From contig JAFAZH010000052.1 in NCBI GenBank assembly GCA_019239895.1, positions 186,001 to 250,000 of the forward strand: a stretch of DNA of 64,000 bases. Direction: 5' to 3'. The notes beneath the pieces are model-generated. The model saw only the letters and a list, made by a program, of their open reading frames with translations. It was not told where the DNA came from and ran no database searches. The stretch comes from Abditibacteriaceae bacterium (GTDB taxonomy: Bacteria > Armatimonadota > Abditibacteriia > Abditibacteriales > Abditibacteriaceae). This document shows positions 8,405-16,343 of this stretch, piece after piece. Position 1 is the stretch's first letter, and each line of letters starts with the position of its first letter. A program made the position numbers and the translations under genes.

Positions 8405-8570
8405 GTAGCTACAATAAAATAACTCAACTTGCTACCATAAGCCTCTGATTGAAACGAGGGCTGTAAAGCGAAGTTGCCCCCGTGACTGCCGTAGTCCGCG
8501 TCGGCGGACTTCGTCTTGCGGTCTGCGAATTTATTCGCTGGTTGATTCGCCCATAGCTTGGTAGCAACTT
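8405..8570. repeat. Multi-hairpin repeat, family A copy 2 (inverted)
   Basis: Read on the minus strand, this stretch aligns with 910-1062. Shared blocks are AGTCCGCC...GCGGACTACGGCAGTC, a CAGCC block and the tail GTAGCAAGTTGAGTTAT. AACTTGCTACCA (8426-8437) pairs with TGGTAGCAACTT (8559-8570), closing the element. The inner GCGAAT/ATTCGC hairpin is at 8525-8536. Confidence 0.65.
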
Positions 8571-8585
8571 AAGGTGGAATAACAA

Positions 8586-8617
8586 AAACGACCGGGATAT
8601 TAATATCCCGGTCGTTT
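8586..8617 (-). terminator. Palindromic terminator of the HU gene
   Basis: A perfect 32-base palindrome (AAACGACCGGGATATT and its complement) lies 38 bases after the HU stop codon. Read on the minus strand it is followed by a T-rich run (CGTTTTTGTTATT), as in rho-independent terminators. It could also stop plus-strand transcripts from the ZIP gene, though the T-run on that side is only three bases. Confidence 0.7.
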
Positions 8618-8654
8618 GAGATCAAGTTGAATTACATCATTTAAAACTCAGGCG

Positions 8655-9095
8655 TTACTTCTTGCTGCCGCCTTTGGCACCACCCTTAGCGCCACCGGAG
8701 CTACCTTTCGCGCCGCCCTTTGAGCCACCTTTAGCGGCGCTCTGAGCGCCACCCTTGGCCCCGCCTTTTGAACCACCCTTGCCGCCACCAACAGCTTCTT
8801 TAAAAGCTGAACTGGGTGTAAAACGGGCCACAGTGCGGGCCGCAATCTTGAGTGGTGCGCCAGTTTGTGGGTTGCGTGCGGTGCGGGCGGCGCGGGCACT
8901 GGTGCGAAACGTGCCGAAACCAGCGATGCGCACTTCGCCACCACTGGAGAGTGCCCGGATAATTGCGTCTTCGTAAGCCCGCACGACTTGATCCGCCTTC
9001 GACTGCGGTAAGTCGGCTAATGCCGCGACTTCGCTAACGATGTCGCCACGACTTAATGGTGCTGCTTTGCTGCCTTTGTTACCGGATGCTGCCAT
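8655..9095 (-). CDS. hup: HU-family nucleoid protein with Lys/Gly-rich tail
   Basis: A 146-residue DNA-binding protein. Residues about 14-103 form an HU/IHF domain with the DNA-bending arm signature GFGTFRTSARAARTARNPQTG, the conserved proline lying in RNPQTG. A short N-terminal extension precedes it. The C-terminus (from about 104) is a tail of GG(A/S)KGG repeats with almost no other residues, ending in KK, comparable in idea to the basic tails of mycobacterial HupB or histone H1-like proteins. AGGGGG eight bases before the ATG supports the start. It is monocistronic and followed by a strong terminator. The nucleoid role is sure; the tail's role (extra DNA contacts, acetylation) is inferred. 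Confidence 0.93.
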   Translation of the reverse strand: MAASGNKGSKAAPLSRGDIVSEVAALADLPQSKADQVVRAYEDAIIRALSSGGEVRIAGFGTFRTSARAARTARNPQTGAPLKIAARTVARFTPSSAFKEAVGGGKGGSKGGAKGGAQSAAKGGSKGGAKGSSGGAKGGAKGGSKK

Positions 9096-9334
9096 ACCGA
9101 TTAACCCCCTGGAAATTTAACGTCTCAACAACGGTGTGACCGTTTGTCTAACCACGTCGTATAGACCAAGGTGAAAGGTGCCATACACGCTCAACGAGAA
9201 CGACGACTCCTCATTAAGCATCCTGGTAGACAAACCTCGCACCGCTGTTTGCAATGTCCATGCCCTACTACATTGATAACGGCGTTATTTATCACGACTT
9301 TGCGACTTTGCTAACTATTTACTACAACGATTGA

Positions 9335-10342
9335 CTATTCACTGCAACCCTGGCGGCGCATTAGCTCCGTCACCGCCACACGCGGATCGCGTCCCTCGAA
9401 AAGAATCGCCCCAACTTGCTCGGTTATCGGTAGCTCAATGCCCGTTTCCTGGGACAGGCGCAAGGCGGCTCTTGTGGTATGCACACCTTCAGCGACCTGG
9501 GCCACATCATGCTGTGCTTCTTTCAGGCTCTCGCCACTGGCCAGGTAGCAACCAAGCGTGCGATTGCGCGAATGGGGTGAAGCGCAAGTAGCGAACAAAT
9601 CACCGATACCGCTTAAGCCAAAGAGCGTCCCCTCCTGCGCTCCCAGAGCCACCGCTAAACGCGTCATTTCGCGCCAGGCACGAGTGATGAGAGCGGCCTT
9701 GGAATTATCTCCGAAACCTAACCCATCGCAAATACCAGCAGCGATGGCGACCACATTTTTCAGGGCACCACCTAACTCAACCCCGATCAGGTCGGTATTG
9801 GTGTAGACCCGAAATGATGGTGTTGAAAACAGTTGTTGCGCCGCTGCCGCCGCACCTGCTGCTTGGGAAGCGACCACTGTGGAAGTCGGCACGCCAGCGA
9901 TAATTTCTTTGGCCAGGTTCGGGCCACTTAAAGCGACATAACGCTCTGGCGGCAGGGCGGCTCGTTGTGCCCAAAGCTGCGCCGGGCGCAAACCACTTTC
10001 CGAGTGCAACCCTTTGGTGCCACTAATCACAATCGCCTGTGACGGCAGCTTAGTTTGCAATGTAGTGGCCAAAGCAGGTACAGCATTACACGGCACAGCA
10101 GCTACAACCCACGCTGCGTCTTGCAGCACCGCTTCTAAATCGGCGTTAACAACGACATTTTGTAGAGATGCACCCGGCAGATATTTAACATTTTCTTGAG
10201 CCTGGGTCAAGCTACTGGCGACCTCTGCACTGCGCGCCCATAGACGCGTGGTGAGGCCATTATGACTGGCGAGAAACGCCAGGGCCGTGCCCCAACTTCC
10301 AGCCCCTAAAACGGCCACGATGTCTTGCTTCGCTTGCCTCAT
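9335..10342 (-). CDS. gpsA: NAD(P)-dependent glycerol-3-phosphate dehydrogenase
   Basis: A 335-residue soluble enzyme reducing dihydroxyacetone phosphate to sn-glycerol-3-phosphate for phospholipid synthesis. VLGAGSWGTALA (from residue 11) is the nucleotide-binding GxGxxG loop, GTKGLH carries the conserved catalytic-region lysine, SGPNLAKEI is the family signature, and GGALKNVVAIAAG follows the substrate lysine. Length and order of motifs are normal. The ATG at 10342 overlaps the plsY stop by four bases, so the pair is translationally coupled; plsY uses the glycerol-3-phosphate made here. Confidence 0.96.
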   Translation of the reverse strand: MRQAKQDIVAVLGAGSWGTALAFLASHNGLTTRLWARSAEVASSLTQAQENVKYLPGASLQNVVVNADLEAVLQDAAWVVAAVPCNAVPALATTLQTKLPSQAIVISGTKGLHSESGLRPAQLWAQRAALPPERYVALSGPNLAKEIIAGVPTSTVVASQAAGAAAAAQQLFSTPSFRVYTNTDLIGVELGGALKNVVAIAAGICDGLGFGDNSKAALITRAWREMTRLAVALGAQEGTLFGLSGIGDLFATCASPHSRNRTLGCYLASGESLKEAQHDVAQVAEGVHTTRAALRLSQETGIELPITEQVGAILFEGRDPRVAVTELMRRQGCSE

Positions 10343-11010
10343 GAGCCAGTGACAGTTTCTCCTCTGGTCTCAACGACGTTTGCCCGTTCGGTCGTGGGCT
10401 GCGCATCCGCTTTTACGGTCTTATTGGCACCTAATCGTGGTTCCGTGCCTGCTAAAATACGCTTAATATTAGGGATGTGCTTTAAGAACGCTACTGTGCT
10501 AATTAAGGTCATAACAACCAATGAAGGCAATGGCACCGCAGCCAACCAGTAAGCTACAGGTATCGCTAAACAAGCCGCCACCGAGCCTGCGGAAATCATC
10601 CGAGTCATTAGCACCACGACGCCCCATAGCGCAAAGCAGGAGAGGGCCGGTTTGGTTGCCAGACCCAAAGCTGCTCCCAACCCGGTGGCTATACCTTTAC
10701 CGCCTTTGAAGTTGAGGAAAATTGAAAAGGTGTGCCCCAGCACTGCGATCAGCGCGCACAGGGCAATACTTGTGTTATCGGTTGGCCCCAGTAGCATACG
10801 CGCCAGCCAAGGAGCAGCAAAACCCTTCAAGACATCCAACAAAAAAACGGTGAGACCTGCCGCTGGCCCTAAAGCACGATAAACATTGGTTGTGCCGATA
10901 TTACCGGAACCCACCGAGCGCACATCAATACCGCGCAGCTTACCCGCAATAACACCAAATGGTATCGCGCCACAGAGATAGCACAAGAGAAAGACAAGAA
11001 TTCGTGTCAT
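10339..11010 (-). CDS. plsY: Glycerol-3-phosphate acyltransferase PlsY
   Basis: A 223-residue integral membrane acyltransferase transferring acyl groups from acyl-phosphate to glycerol-3-phosphate, the first step to phosphatidic acid. Hydrophobic helices run through the protein. The three cytoplasmic motifs are present: GAIPFGVIAGKL with DVRSVGSGNIGTTNVYR (motif 1), GHTFSIFLNFKGGKGIATGLG (motif 2) and LKHIPNIKRILAGTEPRLG near the end (motif 3). The last 20 or so residues are a hydrophilic extension. It is coupled to gpsA by an ATGA overlap. Confidence 0.96.
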   Translation of the reverse strand: MTRILVFLLCYLCGAIPFGVIAGKLRGIDVRSVGSGNIGTTNVYRALGPAAGLTVFLLDVLKGFAAPWLARMLLGPTDNTSIALCALIAVLGHTFSIFLNFKGGKGIATGLGAALGLATKPALSCFALWGVVVLMTRMISAGSVAACLAIPVAYWLAAVPLPSLVVMTLISTVAFLKHIPNIKRILAGTEPRLGANKTVKADAQPTTERANVVETRGETVTGS

Positions 11011-11136
11011 GAATTAGAGAGCTAACGAGTAAATTGGCGGTAGGAGGGCCTGCGAATAGCAGCCCCCATAGAAGTTAATTACTTAATGCCGAGCGATACC
11101 TTTTTGATACAATAACCTGTTGAGCCAATCCTCTGG

Positions 11137-11658
11137 TTAATAGAAACCGAAACCGTTCTTAGATTTAGGCCACTTGATTTGCACCGGGCATCCGTAGGTG
11201 CGCAGTTGAGTGTGCCGACCTCTACGGTTAGCGATGCTGTAAATCATCTGCTCCGTCACATTACGATAGGTCTCCCGATAGTAATGAGCTGGATTAAGGT
11301 CATTTGCTGCGCCATTATTGTTCTCATAGATAAATATAGCTTTATCTCGATTATAGCTATATTTGAGAAGGTGCCAGTAGATATCAATTTTACTATTGGA
11401 ATCCCAACGCACAGTCACTTGTTTGCTATACGGATGACGTATCAACTCCTCGGACAACCGTTGCATGGCTAGAGGTTGCTTATCGGTTGGCTTCTCCCAC
11501 CCATCAGCGACTGCATGAAAACTACCAGGAGGATACGGGACCACATCAACATCAATAACAGGCCAAGGCCAACCAGTGCGGTGATATAAAGTCACGCCTC
11601 TCAATACTAACACCACCAGGAGCAGTGCCGAGAGAAGAATTAGCTCTTGCCTTTTCAT
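11137..11658 (-). CDS. Hypothetical single-pass membrane protein
   Basis: A protein of about 173 residues starting MKRQELILLSALLLVVLVL, that is, two basic residues and one strong hydrophobic helix, then a hydrophilic outer domain rich in Tyr, Asn and Arg with a single Cys (TYGCPVQ) near the end. I recognise no family. The start at 11658 places the helix at the N-terminus; upstream ATG codons at 11673 and 11670, or a longer frame to 11724, are possible. It sits between der and plsY on the same strand, interrupting an arrangement that is often contiguous elsewhere, with 75 bases to der and 126 to plsY. It may share their transcript, but nothing indicates a joint function. Confidence 0.55.
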   Translation of the reverse strand: MKRQELILLSALLLVVLVLRGVTLYHRTGWPWPVIDVDVVPYPPGSFHAVADGWEKPTDKQPLAMQRLSEELIRHPYSKQVTVRWDSNSKIDIYWHLLKYSYNRDKAIFIYENNNGAANDLNPAHYYRETYRNVTEQMIYSIANRRGRHTQLRTYGCPVQIKWPKSKNGFGFY

Positions 11659-11713
11659 CCGACCCCGCATCATGATTGAATAAAACTTACAATTCCTAGT
11701 GTAGGTTCTCTTG

Positions 11714-11731
11714 CCGCGAATCAATCCGCGG
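11714..11731. repeat. Small CGCGAAT-type hairpin at the end of der
   Basis: CCGCGAAT and ATCCGCGG flank a CA loop, one mismatch from a perfect palindrome, two bases after the der stop codon. The same GCGAAT-N2-ATTCGC core appears at 932-951, 8525-8536 and 25637-25658. Confidence 0.5.
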
Positions 11732-11733
11732 AC

Positions 11734-13158
11734 TTACTCTTCATCCCCATCGTCACCATCATCTACGACATCATTGCCTGCCAGGGCCGCTTCACGCTTG
11801 GCGCGCAGGCGTTCTTCTTTCGTGCGCTCGCCACTACCCTTGCGGAGTTCAATCCTCAATGGCACCCCGCGAAATGGAAAGCGGGCGCGAATCACATTCT
11901 CCAGATGGCGCACATAGGAAAAATGCACCAGTTCCGGGCGATTGGTAAAAACGATAATGGTCGGTGGCGCAATCTCAGTCTGTGTCGCATAGCGAATTTT
12001 GATTTGCTTGCCCTTAACGGATGGCGGCGGATGTTCCGCGATAGAACGGCGAATGGTGTCATTCAAGACCGCGGTGGGGATGCGCTCACGTAGGTTCTCT
12101 ACAATGCTAATCGCATCATCCAACATTGTTTCGACGCCCATGCCGGTCTGGGCCGATACAAAATGCACCGGGGCATAACTGATGAAAGGCAGATAACGCT
12201 GGATCATGGCCTCATAATCTTTCTGGGCTGCCGTGCGCTTTTTGCCGGTTTCGGCTTCAATGATATCCCACTTATTGACCGCGATTAATGTCGCTTTACC
12301 GGCTTCGTGGGCATAACCAGCGATTTTAGTATCTTGATCTGCAATGCCGCCGCTTTCACAAACGATAATGACCACATCACTACGGTCAATGGCGCGCAGA
12401 CTCCGCAATACCATGTGATATTCAAGTGATGTTTTTTCGGAGCGTACGCGGGCCTTGCGCCGCATTCCCGCCGTGTCAATCAAAGTAACAGGCTGATCTT
12501 TCCATTCGAGTTTGGTGTCTACGGCGTCGCGGGTGGTGCCGGGCACAGGCGAGACAATTGAACGCTCATAGCCCAGAATGTGATTCGTTAACGAGCTTTT
12601 GCCGACGTTAGGACGCCCCACTAGAGCTACTTTTACCGAGTCGTCGGCTGGAAACTCTTGCTCATCGCGCGGCAATAATTCTTCAATGTGCTCGGTTAGT
12701 TCGGCTACCCCAAAGCCCGTGGCTGCCGACATTAACACCGGCTCTCCCAGACGCAACGCATACAGATTGCTAATGGGCATCTTGGGATTGTCTACTTTAT
12801 TCGCTGCTAGAATAACGGGCTTGCGCGTCTGGCGTAAAACATCGGCAATCTCAAAATCAAGGGTGGTCGGTTCCTCGCGGCCATCGGTCAAGAAGACGAT
12901 TATATCGGCTTCTTCAATGGCAAAGCGAGTTTGCGCCAGGATAGCCGGGGTATAGCCTTCTTTTTCTAACGAATCAAAGCCGCCCGTATCAATGATCGTA
13001 CAGGCTCGTCCCCAGATGTCGCAGTCAGCATACAGCCGGTCGCGCGTGGTGCCAGCCAAATCTTCCACCACCGCGATACGCTGTCGTGCCAGGCGGTTAA
13101 ACAACAGGCTCTTGCCAACGTTCGGTCGGCCTACTATCGCAATAAGGGGTTTCGCCAT
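11734..13158 (-). CDS. der: Ribosome-assembly GTPase Der (EngA)
   Basis: A 474-residue GTPase with two tandem G domains, needed for 50S subunit assembly. Domain 1 has GRPNVGKSLLFNRL (10-23), DTGGFD and NKVD; domain 2 has GRPNVGKSSLTNHIL, DTAGMRRKARV and NKWD. The KH-like C-terminal domain follows (FTNRPELVHFSYVRHLEN and FRGVPLRIELRKGS, as in other Der proteins). The last 15 residues form an acidic tail (DDGDDGDEE), a lineage-specific feature. It lies in a run IMPase-Dabb-der with gaps of 15-24 bases, so it is probably co-transcribed. Confidence 0.97.
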   Translation of the reverse strand: MAKPLIAIVGRPNVGKSLLFNRLARQRIAVVEDLAGTTRDRLYADCDIWGRACTIIDTGGFDSLEKEGYTPAILAQTRFAIEEADIIVFLTDGREEPTTLDFEIADVLRQTRKPVILAANKVDNPKMPISNLYALRLGEPVLMSAATGFGVAELTEHIEELLPRDEQEFPADDSVKVALVGRPNVGKSSLTNHILGYERSIVSPVPGTTRDAVDTKLEWKDQPVTLIDTAGMRRKARVRSEKTSLEYHMVLRSLRAIDRSDVVIIVCESGGIADQDTKIAGYAHEAGKATLIAVNKWDIIEAETGKKRTAAQKDYEAMIQRYLPFISYAPVHFVSAQTGMGVETMLDDAISIVENLRERIPTAVLNDTIRRSIAEHPPPSVKGKQIKIRYATQTEIAPPTIIVFTNRPELVHFSYVRHLENVIRARFPFRGVPLRIELRKGSGERTKEERLRAKREAALAGNDVVDDGDDGDEE

Positions 13159-13182
13159 GATCTCTTCTAAATAGGCTTCAAA

Positions 13183-13473
13183 CTACGCTTCAAAATCGAG
13201 CGCCTGCACACTATCCCACAAAGGTTTAAACTCGCTGACAAACGCCTGGTGAATGGGATGCGGTTGATATTGATCAAGCGCCTGGCGCGACGTAAACTGC
13301 ACCACTAACCCTATCTGATAGCCGTTGGAGCGGCCTGAGAAATCTTCACCGCAGGCGATATGCTCAATGCCATCAATTTGTTCCTTTAAGGCGCGCAAAG
13401 CATTGAGCATCGCCTGCTGCTGCTCTTCGGTGACGCCTTCTTTTAATTTAAACCACACTAAATGCTCAACCAT
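13183..13473 (-). CDS. Dabb (stress-responsive alpha/beta barrel) family protein
   Basis: A 96-residue protein of the Dabb family. MVEHLVWFKLKEGVTEEQ is the classic opening (V(E/R)HxVxFKxKxG), followed by NALRALKEQIDGIEHIACGEDFSGRSNGYQIGLVVQFTSRQALDQYQPHP-type sequence with the conserved Y...HP.H. These small ferredoxin-fold proteins form dimers; most bacterial ones have no known substrate. The gene is 15 bases from the IMPase-like gene and 24 from der, so it is part of their operon. Confidence 0.88.
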   Translation of the reverse strand: MVEHLVWFKLKEGVTEEQQQAMLNALRALKEQIDGIEHIACGEDFSGRSNGYQIGLVVQFTSRQALDQYQPHPIHQAFVSEFKPLWDSVQALDFEA

Positions 13474-13488
13474 TATTTCCTTTCAACC

Positions 13489-14265
13489 TTACAGCATGAC
13501 CAACTTTTCTAAGAGTTCATCCATCGTTTGCGGTGGTGCCACCAGTAAGGGCATGGTCTCCTTGAATGAACTCACATCGGCGACCCACTCTTTACCGTTC
13601 AAATAGCGGGCCACACAGCCCGCTTCCTGGCACAGACACATTCCCCCGGCAATATCATAAAGCTTGTGCCAGTGGGCGATACTGGCGCGTAACGAGCCTC
13701 TGGCCAGAGCTACCTTGTGATAAGCGAGACTGCCTAAGTTGCGCAAGCGACAGGGCACAGTAGTGATGTCCACGACACGCTCCACGGTGGTATTGCAGGC
13801 GATTAAATCTTCTTGCATCAGTTCGGGGCCATCCGGCACTTCTAAGCGCACCACCTCGCCCCCTCTATCGCACCAGGCTCCCTCTCCGCTGGCGGCCCAG
13901 TAAATCTCATTTTGCGGCGGCACCGCCACGGCACCGAAAATGGCCTGCCCACCCTGCACCGCTCCCACCGAAATGCACCAGAGCGGAATGCCACGCACAA
14001 AGTTGGTGGTGCCATCAATGGGGTCTATCACCCAACACGGCGCGTTTGGATCGCCCGTTAAGCCAGTTTCTTCACCCAGGAAAGCGAACTCTGGGGCCAA
14101 CTGGCTGAGTTTCTCATGCAAGAAGAGTTCAAGCTGACGGTCGGCCTCGGTGACTAAGGTGTTATCGGGTTTTATCTCAGCCTTGAACTGACCGCGCAAG
14201 TGCAACGCCATCTGTGCCGCCTCGCGCACAATTTCCCGCGCCACGGCAGGATCAAAAGAAAGCAT
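13489..14265 (-). CDS. Inositol monophosphatase family phosphatase
   Basis: A 258-residue Mg-dependent sugar-phosphate phosphatase of the IMPase/FBPase fold (SuhB-like). The first metal site is FLGEETGLTGD, and the signature WVIDPIDGTTNFVRGIP carries the DxxDGT metal and phosphate ligands. The second signature, usually WDxAAG, reads LYDIAGG here: the metal Asp is kept but the Trp is Leu. The substrate may be inositol-1-phosphate, histidinol-phosphate, 3'-phosphoadenosine-5'-phosphate or fructose-1,6-bisphosphate, and the sequence does not decide. It is the first gene of a minus-strand run with Dabb and der. Confidence 0.92.
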   Translation of the reverse strand: MLSFDPAVAREIVREAAQMALHLRGQFKAEIKPDNTLVTEADRQLELFLHEKLSQLAPEFAFLGEETGLTGDPNAPCWVIDPIDGTTNFVRGIPLWCISVGAVQGGQAIFGAVAVPPQNEIYWAASGEGAWCDRGGEVVRLEVPDGPELMQEDLIACNTTVERVVDITTVPCRLRNLGSLAYHKVALARGSLRASIAHWHKLYDIAGGMCLCQEAGCVARYLNGKEWVADVSSFKETMPLLVAPPQTMDELLEKLVML

Positions 14266-14328
14266 GACATGAGTTTAGCAGAAGGGAGTTGTGATGAAGA
14301 GATAACAGCAATTAGCCAGACTAGAATT

Positions 14329-14358
14329 TTGACTCCATTCACTGACTCGTGTCATAAT
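14329..14358 (+). promoter_or_regulatory. Sigma-70-type promoter for the secreted protein gene
   Basis: TTGACT (14329-14334), an 18-base spacer and CATAAT (14353-14358) match the -35 and -10 consensus closely. They lie 50 bases before the ATG at 14408, in the divergent gap to the IMPase gene. The deduced leader contains AAGAGGAG five bases before the start codon. Confidence 0.5.
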
Positions 14359-14407
14359 CTCTGCAATCGTTAAAAGTTAGCCCCGCCAACAGCTAAAGAG
14401 GAGCTTT

Positions 14408-16150
14408 ATGAAAGTGCAATCGCGGTCGTTATGTTTGATCTTGATGCTGGTATTAGGCACATTGAACCTGCCACTATGCCAGGCGGATGAGCAGTTCGGC
14501 GGCACTTATCATATCCCTGCCGGTGCCGGGCCTGCTTTAGACTTGACCTTACAACAAGATGCTGCTGGTAATGCGACTGGCACCTTGAGCAATGCGCAGA
14601 TGACGTTCCAGGTCGAAGGCAAAATGCTACAAGAAGGCGAAGCCAAAGGCAAGATGATCGCGGGGACATTGCACAATGAACAGGCGACGATGTTCTTTGC
14701 CGCTCAAAAGCATCCCGATGGCCGTATCGAATTTGTCTTCATCCAACCCAATGCCGAGGGTAAGCCAGACCTGACCAAAACTAATACCGTGATCTTTCCG
14801 GCAGCAGGCGGGGCACCGGGAGGGGGTAATGGCGATGCGGCAGGGGCCAATCCGACTGGTGTTGCGCCAACAGATGCCGTCCCCGGCGGCAATGCGGGTG
14901 GCGCTTATGCTGGCATCTTCAAGAGCGCCGATATGACTATTGAAAGTCGCAATGCGGCTGGGCACTATGTTGGCACCATTAGCTTCAACGGACAGACGTT
15001 TAAGTTCACCGGACAGCCCCAAGGCGACGGGCTTGAAGGCACTTTTGAAAACAAAGACGACAAGTTTCCCTTTACGGCCTCGCTCAATGGTAACACCTTG
15101 ACCTTCGTCACGGCGGGCACCACTTATCAGCTTGCCAAGCAGAATCCTAAGCCAGCCACCAATCCCCTGGCTAAACCACAGTCGGCTAAGCCGCAATCGG
15201 CCAACCCGCTCGCCAAACCGCCAGCGCATAATCCACTCGCCAAGCCAAGTGGAACGAGTCCCACTGCTATTACCAAACCCGCGAATCCAGTGGTGCATAC
15301 AGCATCATGGAAGACCTATAAACACCCGGCTGGCCTGAGTATGCGCTATCCTGCGGAATGGACGCTCAAAGAAATGCCGGGCATGTTGCAACTGGTGCCA
15401 CCTGATACTGCTGCCAACGCAGCCGGGCCTACGGAAGCTTATCTGGTCTCGGCGCAACAGGTCGGCAATATCACCAGTGCCCAAGACCCCCGCTTTATCC
15501 AGGCAATTGAGCTAATTGTGAGCAAGTTGTTTCCTTTCATGCAGCGTGTTGGTGATATGGAACAGGTACGGGCTGGCAACGAGCCTGGTGTTGCCTTACA
15601 ATGGGAGGGCAAGAATCCGACTGGCATGACGGTGCACGCTCAGGTTTTTGCCACCGTGCTGAAGGGCTTTGGTGTCTCAGTCTTTGCAGTAGGTGATAAA
15701 AATCGGGTGGCGGCCCGCGATAAAATTACGCGTGGCATCTTCACATCGTTCGGCGCTTTCGAGGGCGAGAAAGACCCGCAACTAGTCGGTCATTGGCAGA
15801 GTGGCGTGGCGGACAATGGCATGATGATTAAGGATGCTGCGGGTCGTGTCTCAACAACTTCGGCTTCCGATAGCTCAACCCGCTATACCTTCTCCCCCGA
15901 TGGCACCGTCGCTAAGGTCTCTCATTCGCGCACCATTGTGAACGCTCCGGGCGTCTCACTGGATACCGGCGACTCTTACGAAACGACCAAGGGCACCTGG
16001 GCCGCAGGCGGGGGCAAATTGGTGGTGTTCTGGGAAAATGGTAATGCCAATGAATGGACTTACGAAGTGGTAGCAGAACCAGGGCAGAGCCGCCGGGTTA
16101 GGCTACACGCCGGACAGGGTGGCATGGTGTTAGGCGAAATTAATGGCTAA
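14408..16150 (+). CDS. Secreted multidomain beta-rich protein of unknown function
   Basis: A 580-residue protein with a clear signal peptide (MKVQSRSLCLILMLVLGTLN..., cleavage likely after LCQA, about residue 26). Two similar beta-rich modules follow, near 27-115 (GGTYHIPAG...) and 165-240 (YAGIFKSADMTIES...), each with repeated GT(L/F)-N-TFTF-like strands. A Pro/Lys/Ala linker with three NPLAKP repeats (about 245-295) leads to a domain starting KHPAGLSMRYPAEWTLKEMPG, which resembles PsbP/DUF1795-type folds. A C-terminal part with LVGHWQSG and TRYTFSPDG looks lipocalin-like. No catalytic residues are evident. A good promoter and a strong ribosome site (AAGAGGAG) precede it. Extracytoplasmic location is well supported; the function is unknown. 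Confidence 0.75.
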   Translation: MKVQSRSLCLILMLVLGTLNLPLCQADEQFGGTYHIPAGAGPALDLTLQQDAAGNATGTLSNAQMTFQVEGKMLQEGEAKGKMIAGTLHNEQATMFFAAQKHPDGRIEFVFIQPNAEGKPDLTKTNTVIFPAAGGAPGGGNGDAAGANPTGVAPTDAVPGGNAGGAYAGIFKSADMTIESRNAAGHYVGTISFNGQTFKFTGQPQGDGLEGTFENKDDKFPFTASLNGNTLTFVTAGTTYQLAKQNPKPATNPLAKPQSAKPQSANPLAKPPAHNPLAKPSGTSPTAITKPANPVVHTASWKTYKHPAGLSMRYPAEWTLKEMPGMLQLVPPDTAANAAGPTEAYLVSAQQVGNITSAQDPRFIQAIELIVSKLFPFMQRVGDMEQVRAGNEPGVALQWEGKNPTGMTVHAQVFATVLKGFGVSVFAVGDKNRVAARDKITRGIFTSFGAFEGEKDPQLVGHWQSGVADNGMMIKDAAGRVSTTSASDSSTRYTFSPDGTVAKVSHSRTIVNAPGVSLDTGDSYETTKGTWAAGGGKLVVFWENGNANEWTYEVVAEPGQSRRVRLHAGQGGMVLGEING

Positions 16151-16163
16151 AACTGTTGTATAG

Positions 16164-16279
16164 TGCCGGGCGATTAAAATCGCGGCAACAACAACGCGAA
16201 GTCCGCCTGCGCGGACTCAGGATTTAGCCTGCGCAGGCAGGCTTTGTGCCGTTGTTGCCTGCGGCTTTAGCCGCCCGGC
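16164..16279. repeat. Nested long palindrome after the secreted protein gene
   Basis: GCCGGGCG (16164-16171) pairs with CGCCCGGC (16272-16279), and inner arms ending in GGCAACAAC/GTTGTTGCC also pair. Between them each side carries its own small hairpin (GATTAAAATC on one side, GGCTTTAGCC on the other). The centre has AAGTCCGCCTGCGC opposite GCGCAGGCAGGCTT. The AAGTCCGCCTGCGCGGACT core is shared with family A. It starts 13 bases after the stop codon. Confidence 0.65.
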
Positions 16280-16343
16280 TATTCAAGATAGTCCACTTGA
16301 CATAGCACGAGAATCCACAATCTAACCGCTTCACTCAAGGTCA

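Larger units (their letters stand above)
8291..8654. other. 364-base gene-free stretch
   Basis: It lies between the convergent ZIP and HU genes. It holds only a multi-hairpin repeat (8405-8570) and a palindromic terminator (8586-8617); I see no further gene or RNA in it. Confidence 0.6.
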
